DNA of 64,000 nucleotides from Chitinivibrionales bacterium (GTDB taxonomy: Bacteria > Fibrobacterota > Chitinivibrionia > Chitinivibrionales > FEN-1185): the NCBI GenBank assembly GCA_035516255.1, contig DATJAL010000002.1, positions 1 through 64,000 of the forward strand, in the 5' to 3' direction. Position numbers and translations under genes: made by a program. Under the pieces are notes generated by a model. The model saw nothing but the letters and a program-made list of their open reading frames with translations. It was not told the DNA's origin and searched no databases. How positions within the stretch are numbered: the stretch's first letter is position 1; the number at the start of each line of letters is the position of its first letter. Below are positions 44,713-53,233 of this stretch, piece after piece.

Positions 44713-44778
44713 GGTTCAGGGTTCAGCGTTCAAAGGTTATATATTTTATCTGTTGAACCAGGAACCTTCGAACCTTTT
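44713..44778. repeat. GTTCA-type inverted repeat between convergent genes
   Basis: GGTTCAGGGTTCA (44713-44725) and TGAACCAGGAACC (44754-44766) pair at 11 of 13 positions; AAAGGTT near 44731 and AACCTTTT (44771-44778) form a second pair. It fills the gap between the convergent QC and larB genes and probably ends both transcripts. Repeated GGTTCA words may indicate a simple-sequence origin. Confidence 0.55.
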
Positions 44779-45532
44779 AACGCGCATTCATCAATGCCGC
44801 TGCATACCCGGCGCCGAACCCGTTGTCGATGTTCACCACCGTGAGTCCCGACGCGCAGGAATTGAGCATGGCAAACAGCGGCACGAGCCCTCCGAGGTGC
44901 GAGCCGTAGCCCACGCTCGTCGGCACCGCGATCACCGGGCACGCCACGAGGCCTGCCACTACCGACGGCAGCGCGCCTTCCATGCCGGCCACGACAATCA
45001 CCACTGATGCGTCGTGGATCTCCTTGTGATGGGCAAACAATCGGTGAATGCCCGCAACACCCACGTCGCTGAGTGTGGCGCACGGATGGCCGAGCACCTC
45101 CACGGTGCACCGCGCCTCCTCGACAACGGGAAGGTCAGCGGTGCCTGCCGAGGCAATCAAAATGGCGCCTTTGACATTGTCCCTTTTTTTCCAGTGCTTG
45201 GATTTTTTCCAGAAACATTTTCCAGTTTCGCTGACTTCCACTCCCTTTATTTCTTTTTTAAGCAGGGCAAGCGTTGCTTCGGACGCCCTTGTGCCGAACA
45301 CGGTCTCATCGTGCGCCATGAGGCTTTTCGCAATGGCAAGCACCTGCTGCGGCGTCTTGTTCTGGCAGAATATTACTTCCGCGTATCCCTTTCGCAGTGC
45401 CCGGTGATGGTCAACGCGGGCAAACCCCATGTCTTCATACGGAAGCGTGGAAAGCTTTTTCATAGCGGTTTCAACAGGCATTTTTTTGTCGGCAACCGCC
45501 TTGAGCACCTTGAGCAGCGATTCGTGTTCCAT
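44777..45532 (-). CDS. larB: Nickel-pincer cofactor biosynthesis protein LarB
   Basis: About 251 residues from the ATG at 45532, behind AGAGAGG; a longer ORF from 45586 adds an unlikely tail. An N-terminal helical part is followed by a PurE-like C-terminal half: 'KGAILIASAGTADLPVVEEA', 'DVGVAGIHRLFAH', 'VVIVVAGMEGALPSVVAGLVACPVIAVPTSVGYG' and 'VVNIDNGFGAGYAAA', the standard LarB blocks. LarB carboxylates and hydrolyses nicotinic acid adenine dinucleotide in pincer cofactor synthesis. LarC, LarE and a lactate racemase (LarA) are not seen in this window. Confidence 0.93.
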   Translation of the reverse strand: MEHESLLKVLKAVADKKMPVETAMKKLSTLPYEDMGFARVDHHRALRKGYAEVIFCQNKTPQQVLAIAKSLMAHDETVFGTRASEATLALLKKEIKGVEVSETGKCFWKKSKHWKKRDNVKGAILIASAGTADLPVVEEARCTVEVLGHPCATLSDVGVAGIHRLFAHHKEIHDASVVIVVAGMEGALPSVVAGLVACPVIAVPTSVGYGSHLGGLVPLFAMLNSCASGLTVVNIDNGFGAGYAAALMNAR

Positions 45533-45606
45533 AACAACCTCTCTGTTTCCTTTCCAAAGCCCGCCGCTTGTTCCGGCACCATGCATCCGTCAAAATATAT
45601 ATGATG

Positions 45607-46557
45607 TTACTTTGCCGCCATTACTTCTGCAAGCGCCGCCTTGATGTCCGCCGTTGATTTTGCCCTGAAAATTTTCGACCTGATCCCTCCTGCGCCGGGC
45701 AATCCGCGAATATACCATGATGCGTGCTTCTTCATTTCGGCCGCAGCCGTCTTTTCACCATTTAATTTTACGAATCTGTCGACATGACCAAGCGCCGTTT
45801 CCATTCTCGCTTGTAATGACGGCGGCGCAGCCGGCGATTGCGCCAAAAGCGCCTTGACAGAAGAAAATATCCAGGGGTTGCCCAGCGCTCCCCTGCCGAT
45901 CATCACCGAATCGCAGCCGGTCTGCTCAAACATATCCGAGCCGTCTTTGGCCGAGAGGATGTCGCCGTTGCCGATCACGGGCACGGCCACCGCTTTCTTG
46001 ACAACCGCGATCCTTTCCCAGTAGGAATGCCCTGAAAAGCCCATGGTTTTCGAGCGCGGATGCAGGATCACGGCGCTCGCCCCGCATGCAACCGCGGCCT
46101 GCGCGAATTCGACGTCCACCCAGTGGTGCTCGCTCCAGCCCGAGCGCAGCTTCACGCTCACCGGCACCGACGATGCCTTTACCATTGCGGTGACGATCTC
46201 CTTGAACAGACGCAGGTCCCTGAGCAGGGACGCTCCGCCGTTCTTTTTCACCACCTTCGGGACCGGGCAACCGGAGTTCAGGTCGATAAAATCGGGGTTC
46301 GCTTTTTTTTGGACAAGCTCCGCGGCGCGGGCCAAGCGGTCGGGCTTTGCGCCGAACAGCTGTATCCCGATCGGGCGCTCCCGATCTCCACAAATAAGAA
46401 GCGCATCCGTTGGCCTTGACCGGTAGAACAGTCCTTCTGCGCTCACCATCTCCGACATCACCACGTCCGCGCCGTGCTCCCTGCACAAACTCCTAAACAC
46501 GCTGTCCGTGATGCCCGCCATGGGCGCCAGAAAAAGTTTTTTTCCTGAAAAATCCAT
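45607..46557 (-). CDS. dus: tRNA-dihydrouridine synthase (DusB-like)
   Basis: 316 residues. FMN-binding TIM barrel with 'LAPMAGITDSVFRSL', catalytic Cys97 in 'DLNSGCPVPKVV', 'VKLRSGW', 'ILHPRSKTMGFSG', 'VIGNGDILSA' and 'VMIGRGALGNPWIF', followed by the small helical domain. It reduces uridine in tRNA. DusA/B/C distinctions cannot be settled from this alone; the motif set is closest to DusB. Reads toward larB, 74 bp from it. Confidence 0.93.
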   Translation of the reverse strand: MDFSGKKLFLAPMAGITDSVFRSLCREHGADVVMSEMVSAEGLFYRSRPTDALLICGDRERPIGIQLFGAKPDRLARAAELVQKKANPDFIDLNSGCPVPKVVKKNGGASLLRDLRLFKEIVTAMVKASSVPVSVKLRSGWSEHHWVDVEFAQAAVACGASAVILHPRSKTMGFSGHSYWERIAVVKKAVAVPVIGNGDILSAKDGSDMFEQTGCDSVMIGRGALGNPWIFSSVKALLAQSPAAPPSLQARMETALGHVDRFVKLNGEKTAAAEMKKHASWYIRGLPGAGGIRSKIFRAKSTADIKAALAEVMAAK

Positions 46558-46700
46558 TGGAAAATCCCGTGCCAGTAAAATACATGACCATTATTGACAG
46601 AGTGTCATCAGAAACATCCACCGTCTTTTTTGTCGGCATGATAACATTATTGAATTATTTTAACTTGTAGTTTTAATTTCACAATAGAAGAAAGCGCTGT

Positions 46701-47630
46701 ATGAAAGTGCTGCATGATGTGACTTTTTCCTCGCCGCCGGCGTTGCTCGCGGCATGGCCGGGCATGGGGAACGTGGGCCTTATCGCCATGGATTACTTGC
46801 GCCGCTATTTGAGCGCCGGGCTTTTCGCGGAAATCGACATGAGCCCGTATTTCATCCCGGATTCCATTATCGTCAAGGAGGGCATCGCGCAGCTCCCGGA
46901 CATCCCGTCGAGCGTCTTTCACTACACCACGAGCCCCGACCTCATCATCTTCGAAAGCAACGCGCAGATCGGCGGCAAGGACGGCATCGCCATCATCAAG
47001 ACGATCCTCGACATCACCCGCCAATACAAGGTGTCGCGCATCTTCACCGCCGCCGCGCTCGCGCAGCCCATGAGCTTCCAGACCAAATCCGAAGTGCTCA
47101 TCGCCTGCTCGAGCACCGCGCACCTCGACACAATACGGCATTTCGGCGTGGTGCCCATGCCCGACGGGTATATCGCGGGCCTCAACGGCCTTCTGCTCGG
47201 TGTCGCCGCCTCCCGCGGCATCGACGCGGCGTGCCTGCTTGCCACCATGCCGTCCTATGCTGCCAACATGCCGTATCCGAAGGCGTCCCTTGAGATCATC
47301 AAGGTGTTCCAGAAGATCTTCTCCCTCAACCTCGACCTCGCCGAACTCAATGCAAGCGCCTCGGACATGGACCAGCAGCTCGCGGCCATCGAGCAGCGCA
47401 TCAAACAGCTGTTTCCCGCCGAAAAGGAGTCCAACGAGGAGATGTCGGGCCTCGACGAGGAGAAGGTGCCCCACTACATCATGGAGAAGATCGAAAAACT
47501 GTTCAAAAAGGCGGAACAGGACCGGTCCGCCGCGCAGGAGCTCAAGAAAGAGCTTGACAAATGGAACCTGTTCGAGTTGTACGAAGACCGCTTCCTTGAT
47601 TTGTTCGAAGACAACAACAGCAAGCAATAG
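46701..47630 (+). CDS. PAC2-family protein
   Basis: 309 residues. N-terminal PAC2 domain 10-215: 'ALLAAWPGMGNVGLIAMDYLRR', 'IIFESNAQIGG', 'IFTAAALAQPMS', 'DGYIAGLNGLLLGVAASRGIDAACLLATMPSYAANMPYPKA'; a C-terminal helical tail about 230-309 is acidic. PAC2 proteins resemble proteasome-assembly chaperones; in bacteria lacking proteasomes the role is not established. Expressed from its own promoter, not identified. The following gene is convergent 10 bp away. Confidence 0.85.
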   Translation: MKVLHDVTFSSPPALLAAWPGMGNVGLIAMDYLRRYLSAGLFAEIDMSPYFIPDSIIVKEGIAQLPDIPSSVFHYTTSPDLIIFESNAQIGGKDGIAIIKTILDITRQYKVSRIFTAAALAQPMSFQTKSEVLIACSSTAHLDTIRHFGVVPMPDGYIAGLNGLLLGVAASRGIDAACLLATMPSYAANMPYPKASLEIIKVFQKIFSLNLDLAELNASASDMDQQLAAIEQRIKQLFPAEKESNEEMSGLDEEKVPHYIMEKIEKLFKKAEQDRSAAQELKKELDKWNLFELYEDRFLDLFEDNNSKQ

Positions 47631-47640
47631 CGGACGGGCC

Positions 47641-49077
47641 TTATTTTTTTCCGCCGGCCCCCGGCATTTTTTCAAAGGCATACACGATGCCGTCGCCGCC
47701 GCGGGTAATTTTCACGGGGAAAAAGCGGAACCCGTTCACCTCGTAGGTTCGCGGCGCCGAAAGAAAGGAAAATGCCCTGTCCCAGCCCGCCATGTCGTTC
47801 CTTATGTAAACAGCAACTCCCCGTGAAATCCCCTGCTCGAAATCCCTCCTTGCTTCCGCTTCCCTGAACATGAATATTTTCCGCGAGGCTTTTTCGCCGA
47901 GGTGGTAGGCAAAGAAACCGGCAGACCTGCCGCACAGGACGACGTCCGCTTCCTTTTCCAAATTCCTGACGGTTTCAAGAGTGCCTGCCCTGGTTTCAGC
48001 GACTGCATTGTCGGTCTTGATCGTTGCGGCGGTGATTGACGGCAGGTCATACTTTGCGCCGATGCATAGAAGCGCAACGCACCCAACACCGAGAACCCAT
48101 TTATTATGGAACGTCTCCGCGAACACAAGCACGGCATACAAGCAGCAAATAAGCATGGGCAAGGCGAAGAAACGGACCTGAAACAATATCGGGGCCTTTG
48201 CAGAAAGGAGCCAGAAGAATAAAAACGGCATGAGCACCAGAATGGCCATCAGCAAATGGACAACGCGCTTTGTCCGGATTGCATAATAGAAAAGTCCTAG
48301 AAGCCCCAAAAGATGCACGGGGAGATTGTAAACGGCCATGATATTTGCGCCGGCCGCGGCCCAAAAGTCATGGAAATTCACCGGTTTTACTCCCAGCGTC
48401 AAGATATAATAATTTGTCAAATCATTGGAATAGGTCGCGCTTCCGGATATGGCATGATCAAACGACCTCCAAATGACCGGCGCGAGCAACGGGATAAAAA
48501 GCCACCAGGAAAACCCACGCTCTTTTTTAAACAAAGTCAACAGTATAAACACCGGCGGCAACAGCCATGCCTCCGGCCGCAGGAGCCCCGCGCCGAGCAG
48601 CGCAATCACGGTAGCGAAGCGCCATTGATTGACAAAGGAATAAACGGCGGCAAGCGCCAGAAAAAGGTACAGCATCGGATAATAGGCAGACATGATGAAT
48701 TCCGGGATCACGATGGTGTTGCACGCCATAAAAAGCACAAACGCGACCGCACCCGCCCAAAAAGGTTTGCCGAATTTTTGCGCCGTTTTCATGAGCAATG
48801 CCAAAATGCCCGTTGTAAAGATACAAATTGCCGGATACAGTGCGCTGTGCCCAATTGTTCCGCATACCAAGGCGAATAACGGTTTTGGTGTTTCGAGGGG
48901 GAGTTTAAAATGGCGCCCGAGGTAATTCAGCCACATTATTTTATAACTGAAGTAAGCGTCTTCCCGTTTTCCCCCCAAAAAAAGCGGCAGCAGCAGAAGG
49001 AATATGAATGTCGCCGCGCAAATAAAAATAAGAGGCCAATCCGGCTTCCAGGCATTTGAGGCATTATCTTTCTTCAA
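47641..49077 (-). CDS. Multi-pass membrane protein, GT-C glycosyltransferase-like
   Basis: 478 residues with about ten hydrophobic segments between 15 and 370 and a soluble C-terminal 110 residues. The first extracytoplasmic loop has 'GGKREDAYFSYKIMWLNYLG' with an acidic pair, as in lipid-sugar-dependent GT-C enzymes. C-terminal 'VLCGRSAGFFAYHLGEKASRKIF' is characteristic of such membrane proteins, not of a known catalytic domain. Likely adds a sugar at the outer face of the inner membrane; substrate unknown. It lies beside the TMTC-like cluster, reading the other way. Confidence 0.7.
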   Translation of the reverse strand: MKKDNASNAWKPDWPLIFICAATFIFLLLLPLFLGGKREDAYFSYKIMWLNYLGRHFKLPLETPKPLFALVCGTIGHSALYPAICIFTTGILALLMKTAQKFGKPFWAGAVAFVLFMACNTIVIPEFIMSAYYPMLYLFLALAAVYSFVNQWRFATVIALLGAGLLRPEAWLLPPVFILLTLFKKERGFSWWLFIPLLAPVIWRSFDHAISGSATYSNDLTNYYILTLGVKPVNFHDFWAAAGANIMAVYNLPVHLLGLLGLFYYAIRTKRVVHLLMAILVLMPFLFFWLLSAKAPILFQVRFFALPMLICCLYAVLVFAETFHNKWVLGVGCVALLCIGAKYDLPSITAATIKTDNAVAETRAGTLETVRNLEKEADVVLCGRSAGFFAYHLGEKASRKIFMFREAEARRDFEQGISRGVAVYIRNDMAGWDRAFSFLSAPRTYEVNGFRFFPVKITRGGDGIVYAFEKMPGAGGKK

Positions 49078-49185
49078 TGGGCCTTCTTCATGGTATCTTT
49101 ATAATAAAAATAGTATAATGAATATGCATTATTTTCCAGACTGCAATATAAAAAGTTCAATATCAAATAAACCTCTATTCTCTTT

Positions 49186-49401
49186 ATGAACAACGTTAAA
49201 CCATCTCGCAAAGTCGTTTATTTAGTTCTCTCTCTGCTTGTTGACGTCTTCTTTTTTGCATATTGCAAGACCTGCGTTGCGCATCGTCAATTGGGTGACG
49301 CATACAAATTATGCGGTAAAACCGAGCTTGCGACAAAACATTTTATAAATGCAGATTCGCTGGCTTCGCTTGCAATCCAAAAAGTGAAACAACAACCATG
49401 A
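49186..49401 (+). pseudogene. Collapsed TMTC-like paralogue (N- and C-terminal ends joined)
   Basis: 71 residues: an N-terminal hydrophobic segment (11-27, 'VVYLVLSLLVDVFFFAY') is followed directly by a TPR end piece 'HRQLGDAYKLCGKTELATKHFINADSLASL'. That end piece parallels the C-termini of the next two genes ('SHRQLGKAYSSSSRHDLAQREFAIADSLTSL' and 'SHRELGRAYQSCGKTDLAKEQFSIADSLSL'), so about 560 residues appear to be missing in between. It ends ATGA-overlapping the next start. I read it as an internal-deletion remnant of a fourth copy; it could still be translated as a short peptide. Confidence 0.65.
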
Positions 49402-51302
49402 TCGAAATTAATTTGAAACGCCGTACCCTTTATCTTATTGTCCTTCTGCTCATTGCATGCGTTTCCGCTGTTTATTGGGATGTGGACAAATTTGAATTTA
49501 TCAGCTTTGACGATTCCCAGTATGTCTCAAACAATTATCATATTTTCTCAGGATTCAACAAAAAAAACATGCTCTGGGCGTTTACCTCTTTCTATGCGGC
49601 AAACTGGCACCCGCTTACATGGCTTTCACATATGCTTGATTGTCAGCTTTACCGCCTTAAACCCGCTGGCCACCATCTCACCAACGTGATGTTCCACCTT
49701 TTGAACACACTCCTCCTGTTTTTTGTTCTCAAAGGCATGACAGGCGCTGTCTGGAGGAGCGCGCTTGTTGCCGCGCTATTCGGACTTCATCCACTTCACG
49801 TAGAATCGGTCGCGTGGGTTTCCGAAAGAAAAGATGTGCTGAGCGCCTTTTTTATGCTGCTCTCCGTATTATTCTATTCATCATTTGTAATTCGTCAAAA
49901 ACGGAGCTACTATGAAGGGGCTCTGGTGACGTTTGCTTTGGGCCTGATGGCAAAGCCCATGATCGTCACGCTTCCGTTTGTGCTTCTGCTCCTTGATTTT
50001 TGGCCTTTTCGGCGTTTTGCCTTGACAGGAACAGTGTCGCTGAACGGCGATGTCTCCCAAAAAAGATTTATTTCACTATGCATTGAGAAAATACCGTTTT
50101 TGGTGCTGACGGCCGCATCATGCATCGTTACCGCGCTTGCCCAGCATGCGGGAAAAGCCATTGGAAAAACTGACAAGTTTTCGTTTGTGGCAGGGTTTGC
50201 AAATGCAATGATCTCCTATGTGAACTATATGGGAAAAATGTTCTGGCCTGTCAAGCTTTCCTTCTTTTATCCGTTTCCCGCGACCCTCCCGTCCATTTGG
50301 AATCTTCTTTTTTCCTTCATTATTCTTTTCATAATAACGTTCTTTGCGATCATTCTTGTAAAAAAGAAACCTTATTTTTTAATGGGGTGGCTTTGGTTTC
50401 TGGGAACCATGGTACCTGTCATCGGGATTGTCCGTGTCGGATCCCAGGCCATGGCCGACCGGTACACCTATATCCCACTTATTGGACTTTTCATCATTTT
50501 TGTATGGGCGCTATACGAGGTTGCCGCCCGAAGCAGAATGTTTAAGAGCGTGACAATTGGCGCTTTGCTCGTCGTACTTTGTCTTCTTGCCTATCAAGCC
50601 CGGAAACAGACCCAGTATTGGAAAGACGATCTTACCCTAGGAAACCACGGCCTTTCCGTTTCCAAAGAAAATTTCTTTGCCTACAATCTTGAGGGGAATT
50701 ATCTGCTCTCTCAAAACAATTACCGCGAGGCGTTTCGTTGTTTTGCCACTTCACTTTTTCTGTGTCCGGAACAAGAGGTTCCACTTTCGAATATCGGGCT
50801 TATCTTCCTCAAACAGGGAAAACCAAAAGAAGCCATTGCCGTTTACAAGAAATTGCTTATAAAAGACCCAGACAATATTATGGCCAATCTCAATTGCGGC
50901 AATGCCTATGGTTTGCTCGGCGACACAAGGTCCGCTATTGCATGTTTTACTCGCATCATTACCATTGATTCCACATATGCTCTAGCTATCCATAATATCG
51001 GTGAAGCATTTGAAGCGCAGAGGGATTATCAAAAATGCAGGTCTTATCTTCTCATGGCCCTCCAAAGGGATCCTAACAATGCCGAAACATATTATGCGCT
51101 AGGAAATTGCTGTTTTTATGACAATGATATGTTGGCGGCCGTTCAATGGTATAAAAAATCGATTTCCCTTTACTATGATTTTGCAGATTCGCATCGTCAG
51201 TTAGGAAAGGCATATTCCTCGTCCAGCAGGCATGATCTTGCGCAAAGAGAATTTGCAATTGCAGATTCTCTGACATCGCTTGACACTGCCAAAAAAAGGT
51301 AA
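49398..51302 (+). CDS. TMTC-like GT-C glycosyltransferase with TPR repeats, copy 1
   Basis: 634 residues. Up to ten hydrophobic segments (about 12-415); the first loop carries the acidic 'FISFDDSQYV' expected at the GT-C active site, then 'NWHPLTWLSHMLDC', 'LFGLHPLHVESVAWVSERKDVLS' and 'GLMAKPMIVTLPFVLLLLDFWPF', signature blocks of the TMTC/DUF1736 protein O-mannosyltransferase type. From about 430 the C-terminal TPRs. Translationally coupled to the remnant before it (ATGA). These enzymes glycosylate exported proteins in eukaryotes; bacterial targets are unknown. Confidence 0.87.
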   Translation: MIEINLKRRTLYLIVLLLIACVSAVYWDVDKFEFISFDDSQYVSNNYHIFSGFNKKNMLWAFTSFYAANWHPLTWLSHMLDCQLYRLKPAGHHLTNVMFHLLNTLLLFFVLKGMTGAVWRSALVAALFGLHPLHVESVAWVSERKDVLSAFFMLLSVLFYSSFVIRQKRSYYEGALVTFALGLMAKPMIVTLPFVLLLLDFWPFRRFALTGTVSLNGDVSQKRFISLCIEKIPFLVLTAASCIVTALAQHAGKAIGKTDKFSFVAGFANAMISYVNYMGKMFWPVKLSFFYPFPATLPSIWNLLFSFIILFIITFFAIILVKKKPYFLMGWLWFLGTMVPVIGIVRVGSQAMADRYTYIPLIGLFIIFVWALYEVAARSRMFKSVTIGALLVVLCLLAYQARKQTQYWKDDLTLGNHGLSVSKENFFAYNLEGNYLLSQNNYREAFRCFATSLFLCPEQEVPLSNIGLIFLKQGKPKEAIAVYKKLLIKDPDNIMANLNCGNAYGLLGDTRSAIACFTRIITIDSTYALAIHNIGEAFEAQRDYQKCRSYLLMALQRDPNNAETYYALGNCCFYDNDMLAAVQWYKKSISLYYDFADSHRQLGKAYSSSSRHDLAQREFAIADSLTSLDTAKKR

Positions 51303-51308
51303 CGGTGC

Positions 51309-53225
51309 ATGCGCGTGGCTATAACAGAGCGTTTTTCTCTCTACGCGGTTGTCTTTTGTCTCATCGCATCCGTCTCCTTTGCCTATTGGCAGGTGGATAA
51401 ATTTGATTTCGTCAGCTTTGACGACCATGAATACGTTTCTAATAACCCTCATGTCATGTCCGGATTTAGCAAGAAAAATATTGTTTGGGCTTTTACCTCA
51501 TTCGATTCGGCCAACTGGCATCCGCTTACATGGCTGTCGCACATGCTTGACTGTACGTTCTATGGGAAAAGACCCGCTGGGCACCATCTTACCAATTTGC
51601 TATTGCACATTCTAAATGCATTATTGCTTTTTTTCCTTCTCAGGGCGATGACTGGTTCAGTGTGGAAAAGTGCCTTTGTCGCGGCATTGTTCGGACTGCA
51701 TCCCCTTCACGTTGAATCGGTTGCCTGGGTGTCGGAAAGAAAAGACGTATTAAGTGCCTTTTTTATGTTGAGTGCACTGTTGTGCTGGACTTCTTATGCC
51801 CGAAAGAAACAGCGGGCTTTTTATTTTTTAACACTTTTTCTATTTACTCTCGGCCTCATGGCAAAGCCCATGATCGTCACGTTGCCTTTCATATTGCTGC
51901 TTCTTGATTTTTGGCCCTTCCAGCGGTACCGAGAGATTCCCGGAGAAAGTTTGGAATCGCCGAGAACCCTATTTACAAAAAGAATGCTCTTTTTAGGTGC
52001 TGAGAAAATTCCATTTATTATTCTTGCCATTGCATCCTGCATCGTTACCGTCCTGGCTCAGCATGCGGGAGAAGCCATTGTAAAAGCGGATGAATTATCC
52101 TTACTGTCCAGAATCGAAAATTCCGTTATTTCTTACGTTCGCTATATTTGTAAAATGTTTTGGCCATCACGGCTTTCCTTTTTTTATCCGCATCCGGTGA
52201 AACTGTGGCCTGTGTGGATATTGGTCTTTGCTTGTCTGATGCTTCTCGGCATCACCGTATTCGCCTTGCTTAATGTTAAAAAACGGCCCTATTTGATTGT
52301 CGGTTGGCTCTGGTACCTGGGAACACTTATTCCCGTGATCGGCTTGGTCCAAGTTGGCTCACAGGCAATAGCAGATCGGTATACCTATATTCCGTTGATA
52401 GGGCTTTTTATGAGTCTAACGTGGCTGCTTTCTGATTTTGCTTCGAGCAATCGTTTATATAAAATTGCGGCCACGATTTTCTCGCTGGCCGTTCTCTCCA
52501 TCGCGGGTGTTGCCGCTCGAGCGCAGGTGGGATTTTGGAAAAACGATCTTGCGCTTGCAGATCATGGAATTACAGCTACAAGGGATAATTTTATTGCCTA
52601 CAGCATTAAAGGCAATTATCTGCTTGCCCATAACCAATACGACGAAGCTCTTTATTGGTTGCAAAAATCGGTTTTGCTGCGACCTACTCAGACTATGGCT
52701 CGATGCAACATTGGCTTGATATACCTTAGAGAAAAAAAGGCAAGAGAAGCAATTGCCGTTTTTAGCGAATTGTTTGCTCTCGACTCGAACCATACCCTTG
52801 CAAACCTTAACTGCGCTAGCGCGTACGAGATGATCGGCGATTCAAGATCGGCGATTCGTTGTCTCCGCCGCGCTGTTGCGGCGGACCCCTCCTTCAACGC
52901 CGCTTTGCATAATCTCGGAGTCATTTACGGCACAATGAAAGACTATCCGAATTGCAGGCAATATCTTTTAGAAGCGGTTCAAAAAAATCCCAACGACGCG
53001 GAATCTTTGTTCTGGCTTGGCAAATGCTGTTATTATGACAATAACATTTCGGAAGCGATAGGGTGGTTTACAAAATCCATAGCTATTGTACCCGATTTTC
53101 CTCAATCTCATCGTGAGCTGGGGAGGGCCTACCAGTCCTGTGGCAAAACGGATCTTGCAAAAGAGCAATTTTCAATTGCGGACTCACTCTCCTTATTTCA
53201 GCGGAAAACAGAAAAACATTATTAG
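51309..53225 (+). CDS. TMTC-like GT-C glycosyltransferase with TPR repeats, copy 2
   Basis: 638 residues, close to copy 1 along its length, including 'FVSFDDHEYVSNN', 'NWHPLTWLSHMLDC', 'LFGLHPLHVESVAWVSERKDVLS' and 'LMAKPMIVTLPFILLLLDFWPF'; more than half the membrane half is identical by eye. TPR region about 430-625. AGGTAA precedes the ATG, six bases after copy 1. A tandem duplicate of recent origin relative to copy 3. Confidence 0.87.
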   Translation: MRVAITERFSLYAVVFCLIASVSFAYWQVDKFDFVSFDDHEYVSNNPHVMSGFSKKNIVWAFTSFDSANWHPLTWLSHMLDCTFYGKRPAGHHLTNLLLHILNALLLFFLLRAMTGSVWKSAFVAALFGLHPLHVESVAWVSERKDVLSAFFMLSALLCWTSYARKKQRAFYFLTLFLFTLGLMAKPMIVTLPFILLLLDFWPFQRYREIPGESLESPRTLFTKRMLFLGAEKIPFIILAIASCIVTVLAQHAGEAIVKADELSLLSRIENSVISYVRYICKMFWPSRLSFFYPHPVKLWPVWILVFACLMLLGITVFALLNVKKRPYLIVGWLWYLGTLIPVIGLVQVGSQAIADRYTYIPLIGLFMSLTWLLSDFASSNRLYKIAATIFSLAVLSIAGVAARAQVGFWKNDLALADHGITATRDNFIAYSIKGNYLLAHNQYDEALYWLQKSVLLRPTQTMARCNIGLIYLREKKAREAIAVFSELFALDSNHTLANLNCASAYEMIGDSRSAIRCLRRAVAADPSFNAALHNLGVIYGTMKDYPNCRQYLLEAVQKNPNDAESLFWLGKCCYYDNNISEAIGWFTKSIAIVPDFPQSHRELGRAYQSCGKTDLAKEQFSIADSLSLFQRKTEKHY

Positions 53226-53233
53226 GCAGGTCT

